From the NCBI GenBank assembly GCA_905203995.1, contig CAJKXZ010000004.1, positions 62,001 to 126,000 of the forward strand: a stretch of DNA of 64,000 nucleotides, written 5' to 3'. The notes beneath the pieces were generated by a model. That model saw only the letters and a program-made list of their open reading frames with translations. It was not told the DNA's origin and ran no database searches. The DNA comes from an uncultured Methanomassiliicoccus sp. (GTDB lineage Archaea; Thermoplasmatota; Thermoplasmata; Methanomassiliicoccales; Methanomassiliicoccaceae). Below are positions 53,030 through 62,454 of the stretch, piece by piece (position 1 is the stretch's first letter; every line of letters begins with the position of its first letter). The position numbers and the translations under genes are program-made.

Positions 53030-54286
53030 ATGGGACGCCACTTGTTTACTTCAGAATCTGTGACAGAAGGACATCCTGACAAACTATGCGATCGAATTTC
53101 TGATGCTATCGTGGATGCATATCTGGCGCAAGATCCTGACGCTCACATGGCCATTGAAACAATGACCACTACCGGCATGATCATCGTTGTCGGTGAAATC
53201 AAGGCCGATCCAAAAAAAGTGTCAGCAATCAATGTCGACCGGCTGGTAAGAGAAACTGTGAAAGACATCGGCTATTCTTCAGCGGAAATTGGCTTTGACC
53301 ATGAAGGCTGTGCGGTGCTCGTTTCCCTGCATGATCAGTCAGTAGATATTGATCTGGGAGTAAGCGGTGGAGCAACTGGTAAGAAACTTGCTACCGGTGC
53401 CGGCGATCAGGGTCTGATGTTCGGTTACGCCACCAATGAAACACCGGAATGCATGCCGCTGCCGATTGCCATGGCTCAAAAACTGGCGATGCAGCTGGCT
53501 AAGGTCAGAAAAGACGGCACTTTGCCCTGGTTGCGCCCGGATGGTAAAACCCAGGTGACTGTTGAGTACGAAGACGGTGTACCCAAGAGAATTGATACAG
53601 TTGTTGTTTCAACCCAGCACGCGCCGGAAATCAACGGCAAAAAGAAAGATGCTGATGTCCAGAAAATCATCCGCAAGGAGATCATGGACAAAGTCATCAA
53701 ACCGATCTGCGGAGACTGGGTCGATAAGAAGACCATTTATCACATTAACCCGACCGGCAGATTCGTCATCGGCGGACCCTGCGGTGATTCCGGTCTGACT
53801 GGTAGAAAGATTATTGTTGATACTTACGGCGGTATGGGCCGTCACGGCGGCGGAGCCTTCTCTGGTAAGGACCCGACCAAAGTGGACCGCTCAGCAGCTT
53901 ACATGTGCCGTTACATCGCCAAAAACATCGTGGCCGCTGGTCTCGCCGATAAAGTCGAAGTCCAGGTTGCTTATGCCATCGGTGTCGCTGAACCAGTTTC
54001 GATCATGGTCGATACAGCTGGTACCGGCATCATCAGTGATGATGAAATTGCTGAAGCAGTCAAGAAGACTTTCGATCTCACGCCTGATGGCATTATCAGC
54101 GCTCTGAAGCTTAAACGCCCGATTTACCAGAAAACCGCCGCCTACGGCCACTTCGGCAGAGACGACCCGGCTTTCACCTGGGAGAAAACCGACAAAGCCA
54201 AAGAGCTCAAGAAAGCCTGCGGTGTGTCAGGAAAAGCCAAGGGCAAGGCTAAAAATGCCAAAGACAGCACAGTAATGTCTGTCTAA
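53030..54286 (+). CDS. metK: S-adenosylmethionine synthase, bacterial type
   Basis: A 418-residue enzyme making SAM from methionine and ATP, needed for methyl transfer and radical SAM chemistry. It is the bacterial/eukaryotic form: FTSESVTEGHPDKLCD, GAGDQGLMFGYATNET (signature 1) and GGGAFSGKDPTKVDRSAAY (signature 2). Most archaea use a different, very divergent MAT. The C-terminal 25 residues add a Lys-rich tail (GKAKGKAKNAKDS). A TATA-like AAAATATATATA near 52985 lies between it and the divergent HTH-CBS gene. Confidence 0.96.
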   Translation: MGRHLFTSESVTEGHPDKLCDRISDAIVDAYLAQDPDAHMAIETMTTTGMIIVVGEIKADPKKVSAINVDRLVRETVKDIGYSSAEIGFDHEGCAVLVSLHDQSVDIDLGVSGGATGKKLATGAGDQGLMFGYATNETPECMPLPIAMAQKLAMQLAKVRKDGTLPWLRPDGKTQVTVEYEDGVPKRIDTVVVSTQHAPEINGKKKDADVQKIIRKEIMDKVIKPICGDWVDKKTIYHINPTGRFVIGGPCGDSGLTGRKIIVDTYGGMGRHGGGAFSGKDPTKVDRSAAYMCRYIAKNIVAAGLADKVEVQVAYAIGVAEPVSIMVDTAGTGIISDDEIAEAVKKTFDLTPDGIISALKLKRPIYQKTAAYGHFGRDDPAFTWEKTDKAKELKKACGVSGKAKGKAKNAKDSTVMSV

Positions 54287-54309
54287 TCTCCCTTTTTTTT
54301 AATTTATTT

Positions 54310-54341
54310 ATAAAAAAGATTCATCCTGTTTTCAGGATGAA
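54310..54341 (-). terminator. Terminator after the RLI gene
   Basis: A 9-bp perfect stem TTCATCCTG/CAGGATGAA (54320-54328 with 54333-54341), loop TTTT, with TCTTTTTTA following on the minus strand. The stem overlaps the RLI stop codon. Confidence 0.75.
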
Positions 54342-56119
54342 GGGGCTGAGGCGCTGGAATAGTAGTACTCGCCCTTTTCCTTTTGTTCTCTGTCTAGTCT
54401 AGATCCGGGTTTGTTAATCCGCGGACGGTCGGTATCATTGTCGCGGCGGAAGGTGACGTCGACGCCAGCCAGGAACTTATTCATGCCGTCACGCATATCA
54501 TAGGGTCCGGTAGCATTACCTTCACTGCCTGGTTTACCTTCAAAGACCATCATTGTGTCAGAGACCATGTCGAGGAAGTAAATATCGTGGTCGACAATCA
54601 AAGCGCTGCGGCCTCTTTTTTCCATTACTCTTCTGATCGTTTTAGCCGCTTCCATTCTTTGATTGGAATCTAAATAAGCGGAAGGCTCATCGATCAGATA
54701 GATTTCGGCTTCCATTGACAGGCAGATGGCAATCGCTACCCGCTGTAATTCTCCGCCTGATAGAGTTTTAACATTCTTCTCATACAGTCTTTTGAGGCTG
54801 AGGGGATGAGCAATTTCACTCTCAAAGAAGCCGGAGCCGAAGAATTCAGAATTGGCGGTCATGAAAAGCTCGCGGACAGTGCCGTCAAAATCAGGAGCAA
54901 TATACTGCGGTTTGTAAGAAACTTTGACTTTGGCATCCAGTTCACCGAAAGTAGGTTCCTGTACGCCCGCCAGCATTTTCACGAAGGTAGTTTTACCAAT
55001 AGCGTTAGGTCCGACGACGCCGATCGATTCACCGATCATGATCGAACCGGGATCAACATGCAGTTTAAACGCGTGGTAATCACATTCCAATTCGCCGTAC
55101 TCCAACAGCGTAGCGGTCATTTGACTGTCCCGGGGCGGGTGTGATTCAAAGCGGATCTGCGTATCACGGAAACGGATATTCTCTTCGCGCATGTAACCAT
55201 CGAGGTAGGTATTGATGGCCGTCCTCACCTGCCGCGGCTGGGCGAAAACACCGTAAGCTCCTTCTGAACCATAAACGAGGTAAGCGCTGTCCGCCAGGAA
55301 ATCAAGAATCGCCAGATCGTGTTCGATTACGACTACCTGTTTGGTCTCAGCCAGACTCTGAATGATTCTTGCCACTTTGATTCTTTGATAAATATCAAGA
55401 TAAGAAGAAGGCTCATCGAAGAAGTAGGTGTCAGCTTCCTTCATGATCGAAGCAGCAATTGCCACCCGCTGCAGTTCACCGCCGGAAAGCTTGTCCAGCG
55501 GACGGTCGATTACTTCCTGCAGTTCCAGCAGCTCGACTACTTCCTCCAGAGTCATTCGTTCGGCTACTTTGCTCAATAAGTCTCTGACAACGCCTTTGGT
55601 GACCAGCGGCAGTTTATCAACATACTGGGGCTTGAGTGCTGTTTTAATTTTACCGGCATAGACTTTAGTGAGATAATCACCCAGTTCGGTACCGGACAGG
55701 CGGTCCAATACTTCTTCCCGGCTGGGCGGATTGTCAAAATTACCAAAATTAGGTGTTTCTTCACCGGAGAGTAATTTAATCGAAGTGGTTTTACCAATAC
55801 CGTTCGGTCCCAGAATACCGGTGACGGCGCCTTTCTTAGGTACTGGCAGGCGGTAAATACGGAAACCATTGAGGCCGTATTGATGCATCAGTTCGGTGTT
55901 GAGCTCTTCTGGTAAACCAATAATCTTAATCGCTTCAAAGGGACATTTGTTGATACAAATCCCGCATCCAGCGCATAATTCTTCCGAAATAATCGGCTTG
56001 CCGCCTTCGCCCATGACGACTGCTTCCACTCCGGTTCTTACTTTTGGACAATACTTAATGCATTCGGTATTGCATTTTCTCGGTTGGCAGTGATCTCGCA
56101 GAAGTACGGCTATGCGCAT
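54332..56119 (-). CDS. ABCE1/RLI ribosome-recycling ATPase
   Basis: A 595-residue twin-ATPase that splits ribosomes after termination, universal in archaea and eukaryotes. N-terminal iron-sulfur domain: CQPRKCNTECIKYCPKVR and CAGCGICINKCPFEAI, binding two [4Fe-4S]. First ABC cassette with GPNGIGKTTSIKLLSG and LSGGELQRVAIAAS; second with GPNAIGKTTFVKMLAG and LSGGELQRVAIAIC; hinge helices at the C-terminus. Ends in a short disordered tail. It lies between two PHP genes and is convergent with metK. Confidence 0.97.
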   Translation of the reverse strand: MRIAVLLRDHCQPRKCNTECIKYCPKVRTGVEAVVMGEGGKPIISEELCAGCGICINKCPFEAIKIIGLPEELNTELMHQYGLNGFRIYRLPVPKKGAVTGILGPNGIGKTTSIKLLSGEETPNFGNFDNPPSREEVLDRLSGTELGDYLTKVYAGKIKTALKPQYVDKLPLVTKGVVRDLLSKVAERMTLEEVVELLELQEVIDRPLDKLSGGELQRVAIAASIMKEADTYFFDEPSSYLDIYQRIKVARIIQSLAETKQVVVIEHDLAILDFLADSAYLVYGSEGAYGVFAQPRQVRTAINTYLDGYMREENIRFRDTQIRFESHPPRDSQMTATLLEYGELECDYHAFKLHVDPGSIMIGESIGVVGPNAIGKTTFVKMLAGVQEPTFGELDAKVKVSYKPQYIAPDFDGTVRELFMTANSEFFGSGFFESEIAHPLSLKRLYEKNVKTLSGGELQRVAIAICLSMEAEIYLIDEPSAYLDSNQRMEAAKTIRRVMEKRGRSALIVDHDIYFLDMVSDTMMVFEGKPGSEGNATGPYDMRDGMNKFLAGVDVTFRRDNDTDRPRINKPGSRLDREQKEKGEYYYSSASAPSS

Positions 56120-56165
56120 AAAACTCGCAATGATGAATCACTACTAAAAAGATGACGTTCATTCA

Positions 56166-56825
56166 TCACATTTTTTTGAAGCCGCGCCGCATCCAACGGA
56201 GAATATTGATACTGACGTACTTGAACGCCGCCCGCGGATTGCGATGCTCGCCGCTGGGTTCTGTCTGACGGTTGAGAATGGCATTAATAATATCTTTCTC
56301 ACTCTGACAGCTGTCTGGAATAATAGTATATGTTCTTCCTACGGACGGTGAAGTATGTGCATCGGAACCGCCGGTCATCGGCAGATCAAGTTTTTTAGCG
56401 AGCCAGTGCGCCCGGGTGTTGCTGCCTGGTGAAGAGCGGCCATTGATCGTCTCGACGGCATCAAAACCCATGTCTTTGACGTTTTTTCCGCCGATCCCCG
56501 ACCACCAGCGGTAGGGATGAGCCGCCACCGCAATGCCGCCGGCTGCATGAATGAGCTCAACAGTCTCTTTAATCGGCAGATTGCGAGGAATATTTTGGTT
56601 TACGCCGTAAGCCAGAATGTGACCTTCAGTCGTGGTGACTTCGATGCCGCGCACGATGATGATGTCGGTGACGTCTTCTGCGTCAGCCCAGGCACCAATT
56701 TCATTGTGGTCGGTGAGTGCTACTGCGCCGATGTTTTTCAGGCGGCATTCGTTAAGAATTTCGGCGACGGTTTGTTTGCCGTCACCGGTTGAGTGGACTG
56801 AGTGAACATGTAAATCGGCTTTCAT
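56166..56825 (-). CDS. PHP-domain protein (short form)
   Basis: A 219-residue PHP phosphoesterase-like protein: ADLHVHSVHSTGDGK, ALTDHNEIGAW, VRGIEVTTTEGHILAYG, VAAHPYRWW and GGSDAHTSPSVGRTY supply the metal site. It is paralogous to 51451-52371 but lacks its C-terminal tail. Its start overlaps the metG stop (ATGA), so it is translated from the metG mRNA. A role in nucleotide or phosphoester clean-up is likely; the exact substrate is unknown. Confidence 0.87.
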   Translation of the reverse strand: MKADLHVHSVHSTGDGKQTVAEILNECRLKNIGAVALTDHNEIGAWADAEDVTDIIIVRGIEVTTTEGHILAYGVNQNIPRNLPIKETVELIHAAGGIAVAAHPYRWWSGIGGKNVKDMGFDAVETINGRSSPGSNTRAHWLAKKLDLPMTGGSDAHTSPSVGRTYTIIPDSCQSEKDIINAILNRQTEPSGEHRNPRAAFKYVSINILRWMRRGFKKM

Positions 56826-59032
56826 CTAATGTTCGCTCCGTCCGGCATGCCACTGCCGACTGAAACGGCTTTACCGCTTGCGGTCCGCAAAATCAAGCCT
56901 TCCTGAGCGTCATCGGCTGGCAGGAATACAGCTACTTTGCCCGCCTCGCCTTCTTTAACGTCACAGTTGAGCTCACGGCCGATGTTGACTTTGTTGCCTT
57001 CAATCGTGCCGATGCGCAGCGTAAGTTTTTGAAAATCTTTGAATTCAATTCTCTTTTCACCCTGTGGCAGGCCGCTGTTAACTGCTTCACCCGGCTCAGC
57101 GTCTTCCGGCGCGGACAGCAGCATGACTAATTCCTCACCGGCGTCGGCCGCCAGCAGCATACCTTGTGATTCACAGCCGCGCAGTTTGGCTGGTTTAAGA
57201 TTAGAAACAACAACCACTTTGCGGTTGAGCATTTCCTCGTGAGAATAATACTTCTTCAAGCCGGCAACTACCTGAATCGGCTGACCAATGTCTACCTGCA
57301 AGAGGAACAGTGAATCGGCGTTAGGGTGGTCTTCCACTTTAGTTATCTTACCCACTTTGAGATTCAGGGAACTGAAGCCGCTGAATTGATTGGTTTCTTC
57401 GACAATCGCTTCCATCTTGGTAAATAAGGGCGCCGGACTTCTTAACTTTTGGTGCTCAGGAAGCGGCACGTTTAGCGAGGCCCAGCCTTCATCATAGATG
57501 CTGTTGTCATAGCCGAGCAGTTCCCAGGCTCCTTTCGAAGACCGCGGCAGGAAGGGGTTGCTGAGAATAGCTAGGGCTTTAGCGATGCGCAGGTTGAGAT
57601 TCAAAGCGGAACCGCATTCGTCTTTGTCTTTCTTGATTAATGACCAGGGGGCACAGCCGTCAAAGTAACGGTTGCCGAACTGGGCAAAGTCCATGACTGC
57701 TTTCAGTGCCCGTTTAAACTCGCACTTTTCTAAATTCTCTGCTACTTCATCAGCAGCGGCCGCGATTGCTTCCATCACTTTCTGCTCTTCTTCCGCACTG
57801 CCTTTGTATTCCGGAATCTCGCCGAAATGCTTGTGTGTGAAGCTTAAGGAACGGTGGTAGAAGTTACCCAAGGTAGCAACCAGCTCGTTGTTGTTTTTAG
57901 TAACGAACTCACTCCATGAGAAATCCGCATCCTTGTTTTCCGGCATGTTGATGGCGGCGTAATAGCGGATAGCATCGGCATCGTATTTTTCCAGCATGGA
58001 AGCGATGTCGATGGAAAGGCCGCGGCTCTTAGACATTTTGTCACCCTTGAAGGTGAGGAACTCATTGGCGGGTACATCGTAAGGCAGATTGAGACCGCCG
58101 TAAGCCATCAGAATTGCCGGCCAGATAATGGTGTGGAAGGGAATATTGTCTTTTCCTAGGAAGTAATAACTTTTTACTTCTGGATCCGTCCAAAAGGCTT
58201 TCCAGGCTTCAGGATTTCCTGTTTTCTGAGCCCACTCGATCGAGGCGGAAAGATAGCCGATGACTGCTTCAAACCAGACGTAGATGCTTTTTCCTTCCCA
58301 GTTTTCTAACGGAACGGGAATTCCCCAGGACATGTCTCTGGTGATCGCCCGGTCATGCAGTCCTTCCGCCAGCCAGTTTTTGGTAAAGAGCTGCACGGAA
58401 TTTTTCCACTCTTCTTTGCCGGCCAGCCACTCAGTCAACGGTTTTTGAAAAGCGGAGAGTTTGAGGAAGAAATGTTCAGTTTCTCTCATCTCCGGTGCTG
58501 TGGAACAATGCACGCATTTAGCATCTTCCAGTCCGCCGCCTTCAAAGGAACTGCCGCAGTTTTCGCATTGATCGCCGCGGGCACGCTCATTGCCGCAGGT
58601 GGGACATTTTCCTTCCACATAGCGGTCAGGCAGGAACTTCATACAATGGGGGCAATAGTACTGCGGAGTACTTTTTTTGAATAAGTAACCTTTATCTAAT
58701 AATGTCAGGAAGATTTCACTGACGATTTTTGCATGATTTTCCGTATGTGTTTTAGTGAACAAGGAGAACTCAATACCCATGTCTTCAATGGCTTTTTTAT
58801 TGATTTCATGATAACGCTCAGCAATCTCTTTCGGCGTTACTCCTTCCTTTTCTGCTTTGACGGTAATTGGTGTCCCGTGCTGGTCCGAACCGGAAACCAT
58901 CAGCACCTCATCGCCTTGCAAGCGATGATAGCGGGAGAATATATCGGGAGATAGCAGTGATCCTGCTATGTGTCCCAAGTGAATTGGTGAATTGGCGTAT
59001 GGCCATGCTGCACAGATGAGTACCTTGCCCAT
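56822..59032 (-). CDS. metG: Methionyl-tRNA synthetase with C-terminal tRNA-binding domain
   Basis: A 736-residue class I synthetase. AAWPYANSPIHLGHIAGS carries the HIGH motif (HLGH) and DKMSKSRGLSI the KMSKS loop. Zinc ligands: CPHC, CPTC, CENC and CVHC, the four-knuckle form. The C-terminal 190 residues are an EMAP-type tRNA-binding OB domain (GKITKVEDHPNADSLFLLQV, VSNLKPAKLRGCESQGMLLA), then an extra beta-rich segment. ATG 59032 is preferred to the upstream TTG. It heads an operon with a PHP gene. Confidence 0.96.
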   Translation of the reverse strand: MGKVLICAAWPYANSPIHLGHIAGSLLSPDIFSRYHRLQGDEVLMVSGSDQHGTPITVKAEKEGVTPKEIAERYHEINKKAIEDMGIEFSLFTKTHTENHAKIVSEIFLTLLDKGYLFKKSTPQYYCPHCMKFLPDRYVEGKCPTCGNERARGDQCENCGSSFEGGGLEDAKCVHCSTAPEMRETEHFFLKLSAFQKPLTEWLAGKEEWKNSVQLFTKNWLAEGLHDRAITRDMSWGIPVPLENWEGKSIYVWFEAVIGYLSASIEWAQKTGNPEAWKAFWTDPEVKSYYFLGKDNIPFHTIIWPAILMAYGGLNLPYDVPANEFLTFKGDKMSKSRGLSIDIASMLEKYDADAIRYYAAINMPENKDADFSWSEFVTKNNNELVATLGNFYHRSLSFTHKHFGEIPEYKGSAEEEQKVMEAIAAAADEVAENLEKCEFKRALKAVMDFAQFGNRYFDGCAPWSLIKKDKDECGSALNLNLRIAKALAILSNPFLPRSSKGAWELLGYDNSIYDEGWASLNVPLPEHQKLRSPAPLFTKMEAIVEETNQFSGFSSLNLKVGKITKVEDHPNADSLFLLQVDIGQPIQVVAGLKKYYSHEEMLNRKVVVVSNLKPAKLRGCESQGMLLAADAGEELVMLLSAPEDAEPGEAVNSGLPQGEKRIEFKDFQKLTLRIGTIEGNKVNIGRELNCDVKEGEAGKVAVFLPADDAQEGLILRTASGKAVSVGSGMPDGANIR

Positions 59033-59189
59033 TTTAATCAAGAGGCCATGTCTTCGTTGGATATAAAAGATATCCGCGTGTCATAACCCACAGGAAGAAA
59101 AACATGCTTTCCAGAAAAGAACAGCTTTTAAAAATAAAGGTCATTGCAGGCTGTGCTGGCCTGCCGTGTTGTTAATGATCTTTGCCGAC

Positions 59190-60383
59190 TTAATGGCACT
59201 TTTTAGTTTCGACCGTCGGCCAGGGCTGTTTTGCCCATTGTCCGCCTTCTTCCTCCTCTTTCGTTTCGTCCAGCAGGGCGCTGATGGCCGTGGTCAAAGA
59301 ATTCAGATAGGAGAAAACGTCACCGGCGCCGCAGAGAACTTTCCACAGGGCTCCGCCAAACTGATAGGAACGTCCAAAATCCCGCCAGCTGGCGAAATGT
59401 TTGACCGCATCCTGTGCGATATCCGAGAGAATCGTCAGTGCTTCTTTTTGCGTAATCCAGCCTAAATAGTAGCCCCAGCGGGTGAGCATGGCTGCCCGGC
59501 CGAGATCCCAGCCCCGCAGAAACTCCGGGGGATACTGGTCTTTGAAATGTTGGACAAACTGCCAACCGCGGCGGATACTTTCCCGGTCTTCCTCATCAAG
59601 TTCTTCATCAAACAGTTCTTCCGGGGCAGCGGCCTCCAGATAGACTTGGTAGCGCTGATCGTAGCCTTCATTGAAAAGATACTGCAGCGTTTCCAGCAGT
59701 CCTTCGCGGCCCTGGATGCCCCAGTAATTGCGCACCACCGAAGCTATCTTTTGTTCAAAGAGGGGAATATGCTCTTCGACATCCAGCATGTCTAACTCAT
59801 GCATGTTGAGGTGAGAAATGATGCCTGAGAGCAAGATGCCAAAATTATCCCACTGTTCGGCTTTATGATCGTAGACGACTGCCGGTTTTTCTGGCAGGGC
59901 GGTAACCGCGGCCATGATTTCTTCCAGAAATTCGTAGAGTTCGTCAATGTTGATTTCTTCAAAATCGAGGTCTTCTTCTTCGTCATCTTCGCCGGCCAGT
60001 GTTTCCAGAGCTGCGGCGAACAGCCCCATTTCATCGCTTTTCAGCGTTTCCATCATTTCTTCGCCCATCAGCTTGCTCATTAACTCCTCAGGGCTCATTT
60101 CAGCATAGGCGGCCATCTGCTGTTCCAGTGCGGCCTGCATCGCTGCCTGATTGGCCATCATCTGCTGCAGAGCGTCTTCACCCAGCATTTGTCCGAGAAT
60201 TTCCACCTGCCGCTGATCATTAGCGGCCTGCATCGCTGCCGCCTGTGCCGCTTGGCGGGCCTCTTCAGCTTCTTCTATCTCCTGAACGCTGTCGCGACCT
60301 TTTTGAATATTCTCATCCATTTCCTTTGATAATTTTTCATTAATCTTTTTTGTTCTTGCTAAGACTTCATCCATATCTAACAT
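59190..60383 (-). CDS. DUF1266-domain protein
   Basis: A 397-residue protein. The N-terminal 130 residues are Ala/Gln/Glu/Met-rich coiled-coil sequence, with an acidic EDDEEEDLDFEEIN patch near residue 133. The C-terminal 160 residues match DUF1266: WGIQGREGLLETLQYLFNEG, then RGWDLGRAAMLTRWGYYLGWITQKEA and FASWRDFGRSYQFGGALW. The family is bacterial, of unknown function. It follows a TPR gene by 57 bp on the same strand, so the two form an operon. Confidence 0.75.
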   Translation of the reverse strand: MLDMDEVLARTKKINEKLSKEMDENIQKGRDSVQEIEEAEEARQAAQAAAMQAANDQRQVEILGQMLGEDALQQMMANQAAMQAALEQQMAAYAEMSPEELMSKLMGEEMMETLKSDEMGLFAAALETLAGEDDEEEDLDFEEINIDELYEFLEEIMAAVTALPEKPAVVYDHKAEQWDNFGILLSGIISHLNMHELDMLDVEEHIPLFEQKIASVVRNYWGIQGREGLLETLQYLFNEGYDQRYQVYLEAAAPEELFDEELDEEDRESIRRGWQFVQHFKDQYPPEFLRGWDLGRAAMLTRWGYYLGWITQKEALTILSDIAQDAVKHFASWRDFGRSYQFGGALWKVLCGAGDVFSYLNSLTTAISALLDETKEEEEGGQWAKQPWPTVETKKCH

Positions 60384-60440
60384 ACTGGAAACGCTCCTTG
60401 CTTTGGTGATTTTTATTTAAGTAGCTTTGAATCTTTTATT

Positions 60441-61499
60441 TCACTTGCAGCGTGTTCTTTCCTGCTGCGCTTCTCTTTCGGCTTGTGCCAGGGCGGTATC
60501 AATTGTCCGTGGATCAGCCATGAGCGCGGAGTATTTTTGCTCGCCGCGCTTGATATTAATGCAGAAAGAATGTTTGGTTTTAGCATTGATGTAGGCTAAT
60601 TCAACGCTGCGGTCGCGATTGAAAAATACAGTTTGCAGTTCATACGTAACACCGCGGTTTCCTCTGCGGATCAGATATGCTTCATCCTGCAGCCGCTCCA
60701 TCTGCATCTGCAGCCATTCTGCATCCATTTTAGAAAGTGCCGCTTCATTCATGCAGAAGACAATTTCCAGCTCCCGGCCTTGCGTGGTGAAATGAAAACT
60801 GCAGTAAGGGCAGTCAGCCACCCAATCGGCGGGCTGCAATATCTCTTTGATTTTAGCGAGGGCCTCTTCATCACAGAGAATGCCCATAATCGAATCTCGT
60901 TTCTCACGGTCATCTTCTGTTAGCTGACCTTCCTGCAGCTGCTGATCATTATCTGGATCAATGTAGTGATATTCCATTTCCGCTAAAGTGCGGCCTTCAT
61001 TAATCTCTCTCTGCAGCGTCAGAAATTCAAAATCGCCAGGCACTAGGGATAATCCTTTTTGCACGGCGGCCAGAGCTCCAGCGCGATCGCCGAAGTGACT
61101 GCGCAGTTTTGCTACCTGCAGCCAGCACCAGGGATAGTCAGGTTCTTCAAGAACGCCTTTTTCCGCATATGTTTGCGCCTGTGCTAATTTACCGCAGTAC
61201 ATCAAAGCGCAGGAATAACGATAATACCAGGTAGCACAACCGCGGGCATTCTTTTCAGAAGCAGGCATCCACTTTGTTACGCGATAATAATACTCATATT
61301 TCTCAAGGTTAATGCAGGCATATGCACACCAGAGGGCGATATCCAAATCTTCATAGGCTTCTGTTTCGGTAAAACGTCCTTCTTCAACGCCTCTTTTTAC
61401 AAAATCTTCCAGATAGAGTAACATCTTGCCGAAATAGCCGGAAACACTGTCCTGAAATGATTCTAAAATTGCGATATCTTCTTCCTTCAGCAATGCCAT
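60441..61499 (-). CDS. TPR-like protein, partner of the DUF1266 protein
   Basis: A 352-residue cytoplasmic protein. Residues about 70-160 show helical repeats of the TPR type (LMYCGKLAQAQTYAEKGVLEEPDY, LRSHFGDRAGALAAVQKGLSLVPGD). The C-terminal half has a possible Cys pair CPYC in ADCPYCSFHFTTQG and a beta-rich region ending RTIDTALAQAEREAQQ. I know no named family. It is the upstream member of the TPR-DUF1266 pair. Bacterial relatives are likely, given DUF1266's distribution. Confidence 0.6.
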   Translation of the reverse strand: MALLKEEDIAILESFQDSVSGYFGKMLLYLEDFVKRGVEEGRFTETEAYEDLDIALWCAYACINLEKYEYYYRVTKWMPASEKNARGCATWYYRYSCALMYCGKLAQAQTYAEKGVLEEPDYPWCWLQVAKLRSHFGDRAGALAAVQKGLSLVPGDFEFLTLQREINEGRTLAEMEYHYIDPDNDQQLQEGQLTEDDREKRDSIMGILCDEEALAKIKEILQPADWVADCPYCSFHFTTQGRELEIVFCMNEAALSKMDAEWLQMQMERLQDEAYLIRRGNRGVTYELQTVFFNRDRSVELAYINAKTKHSFCINIKRGEQKYSALMADPRTIDTALAQAEREAQQERTRCK

Positions 61500-61656
61500 G
61501 CGTTCACTACCTGCCCCTTTACAAGGCTGAATGCACTTGAGGTTTAATACTTTTCAAGTCGTTGACGCCCCGATGTCCGTCTTCTTCTTTCTTAATTTTT
61601 ACAATGATCTTCATATCGGAGAATAATTAATATAGACAGCCCTTAATGACGAAGTG

Positions 61657-62454
61657 ATGCTTGAAGGCGGTGCCGATAACAAATCAAACACAATCCGAGC
61701 GCTAGCGGTTGTTCTTACGGGAATAGTACTAATTAGCGCCTTTCTCGCTCCATTTACCTACATCGTCAACGGCAATCATTTTGAATATCGTTTTGATGTA
61801 AAGGATATTGATAAGTCATATACTGTAACTTATGAAGGTAAAAAGTACGATCTGGACATCACCATCCCCGGTAGACTGTATTATTCTTATGCCGACCAAC
61901 CGCGGATTGTTGATAAGAGTACTGGCAAGATGGATTATGCGGCTTATGTAGTCAATGATGAAGTTGTGCAAAAGATTGCAAACGAGTTGAAACGTATCGC
62001 TAATGATGAAATAGGAGATTCTTCAGATTATACGCTGGCTTCACTAATTCTATCATTTGCGCACCAGACAACGTATGAGCGCGATCCCTCTAACAAAGAA
62101 GGAAGGGAAACAGAATATCCGCGAACTCCTGTCGAAACGCTGGTGGAAAATGGTGATTGTGAAGATCTTGCAGCTCTGTTCGTCTCCGTCTCCTTAGCCG
62201 CAGGCCTCGATGCAGTATTTTTCATGTTTCCGGCTCCAGTTAACGGCCATATGGCCGCAGGCGTGCATTTGGATAATGGCCATGGCCTCAAGCCCTATTA
62301 CACTTCATCCAGCGGTGAAAAATACTACTTCTGTGACGCCGTTTCTTCGAACGTCCCTGTATCTAATGGAGTTGGCTATATACCACCTAACTATGCAGAA
62401 GGCAGTAAGATGTACAATCTTATGGAAGTCTTAGATGAGTTCCCTAATGCCTAA
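61657..62454 (+). CDS. Membrane-anchored transglutaminase-like protein
   Basis: A 265-residue protein with an N-terminal membrane anchor (about 12-34) and an extracellular domain. A transglutaminase-like core is suggested by NGDCEDLAALFVSVSLAAGLDA (Cys), GHMAAGVHL (His) and YYFCDA (Asp), the normal Cys-His-Asp order of the papain-like superfamily. Archaeal members of this fold often act as proteases or peptidase-like proteins. GTG 61654 and ATG 61657 are both possible. Its stop overlaps the roadblock gene, convergently, by 11 bp. Confidence 0.7.
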   Translation: MLEGGADNKSNTIRALAVVLTGIVLISAFLAPFTYIVNGNHFEYRFDVKDIDKSYTVTYEGKKYDLDITIPGRLYYSYADQPRIVDKSTGKMDYAAYVVNDEVVQKIANELKRIANDEIGDSSDYTLASLILSFAHQTTYERDPSNKEGRETEYPRTPVETLVENGDCEDLAALFVSVSLAAGLDAVFFMFPAPVNGHMAAGVHLDNGHGLKPYYTSSSGEKYYFCDAVSSNVPVSNGVGYIPPNYAEGSKMYNLMEVLDEFPNA

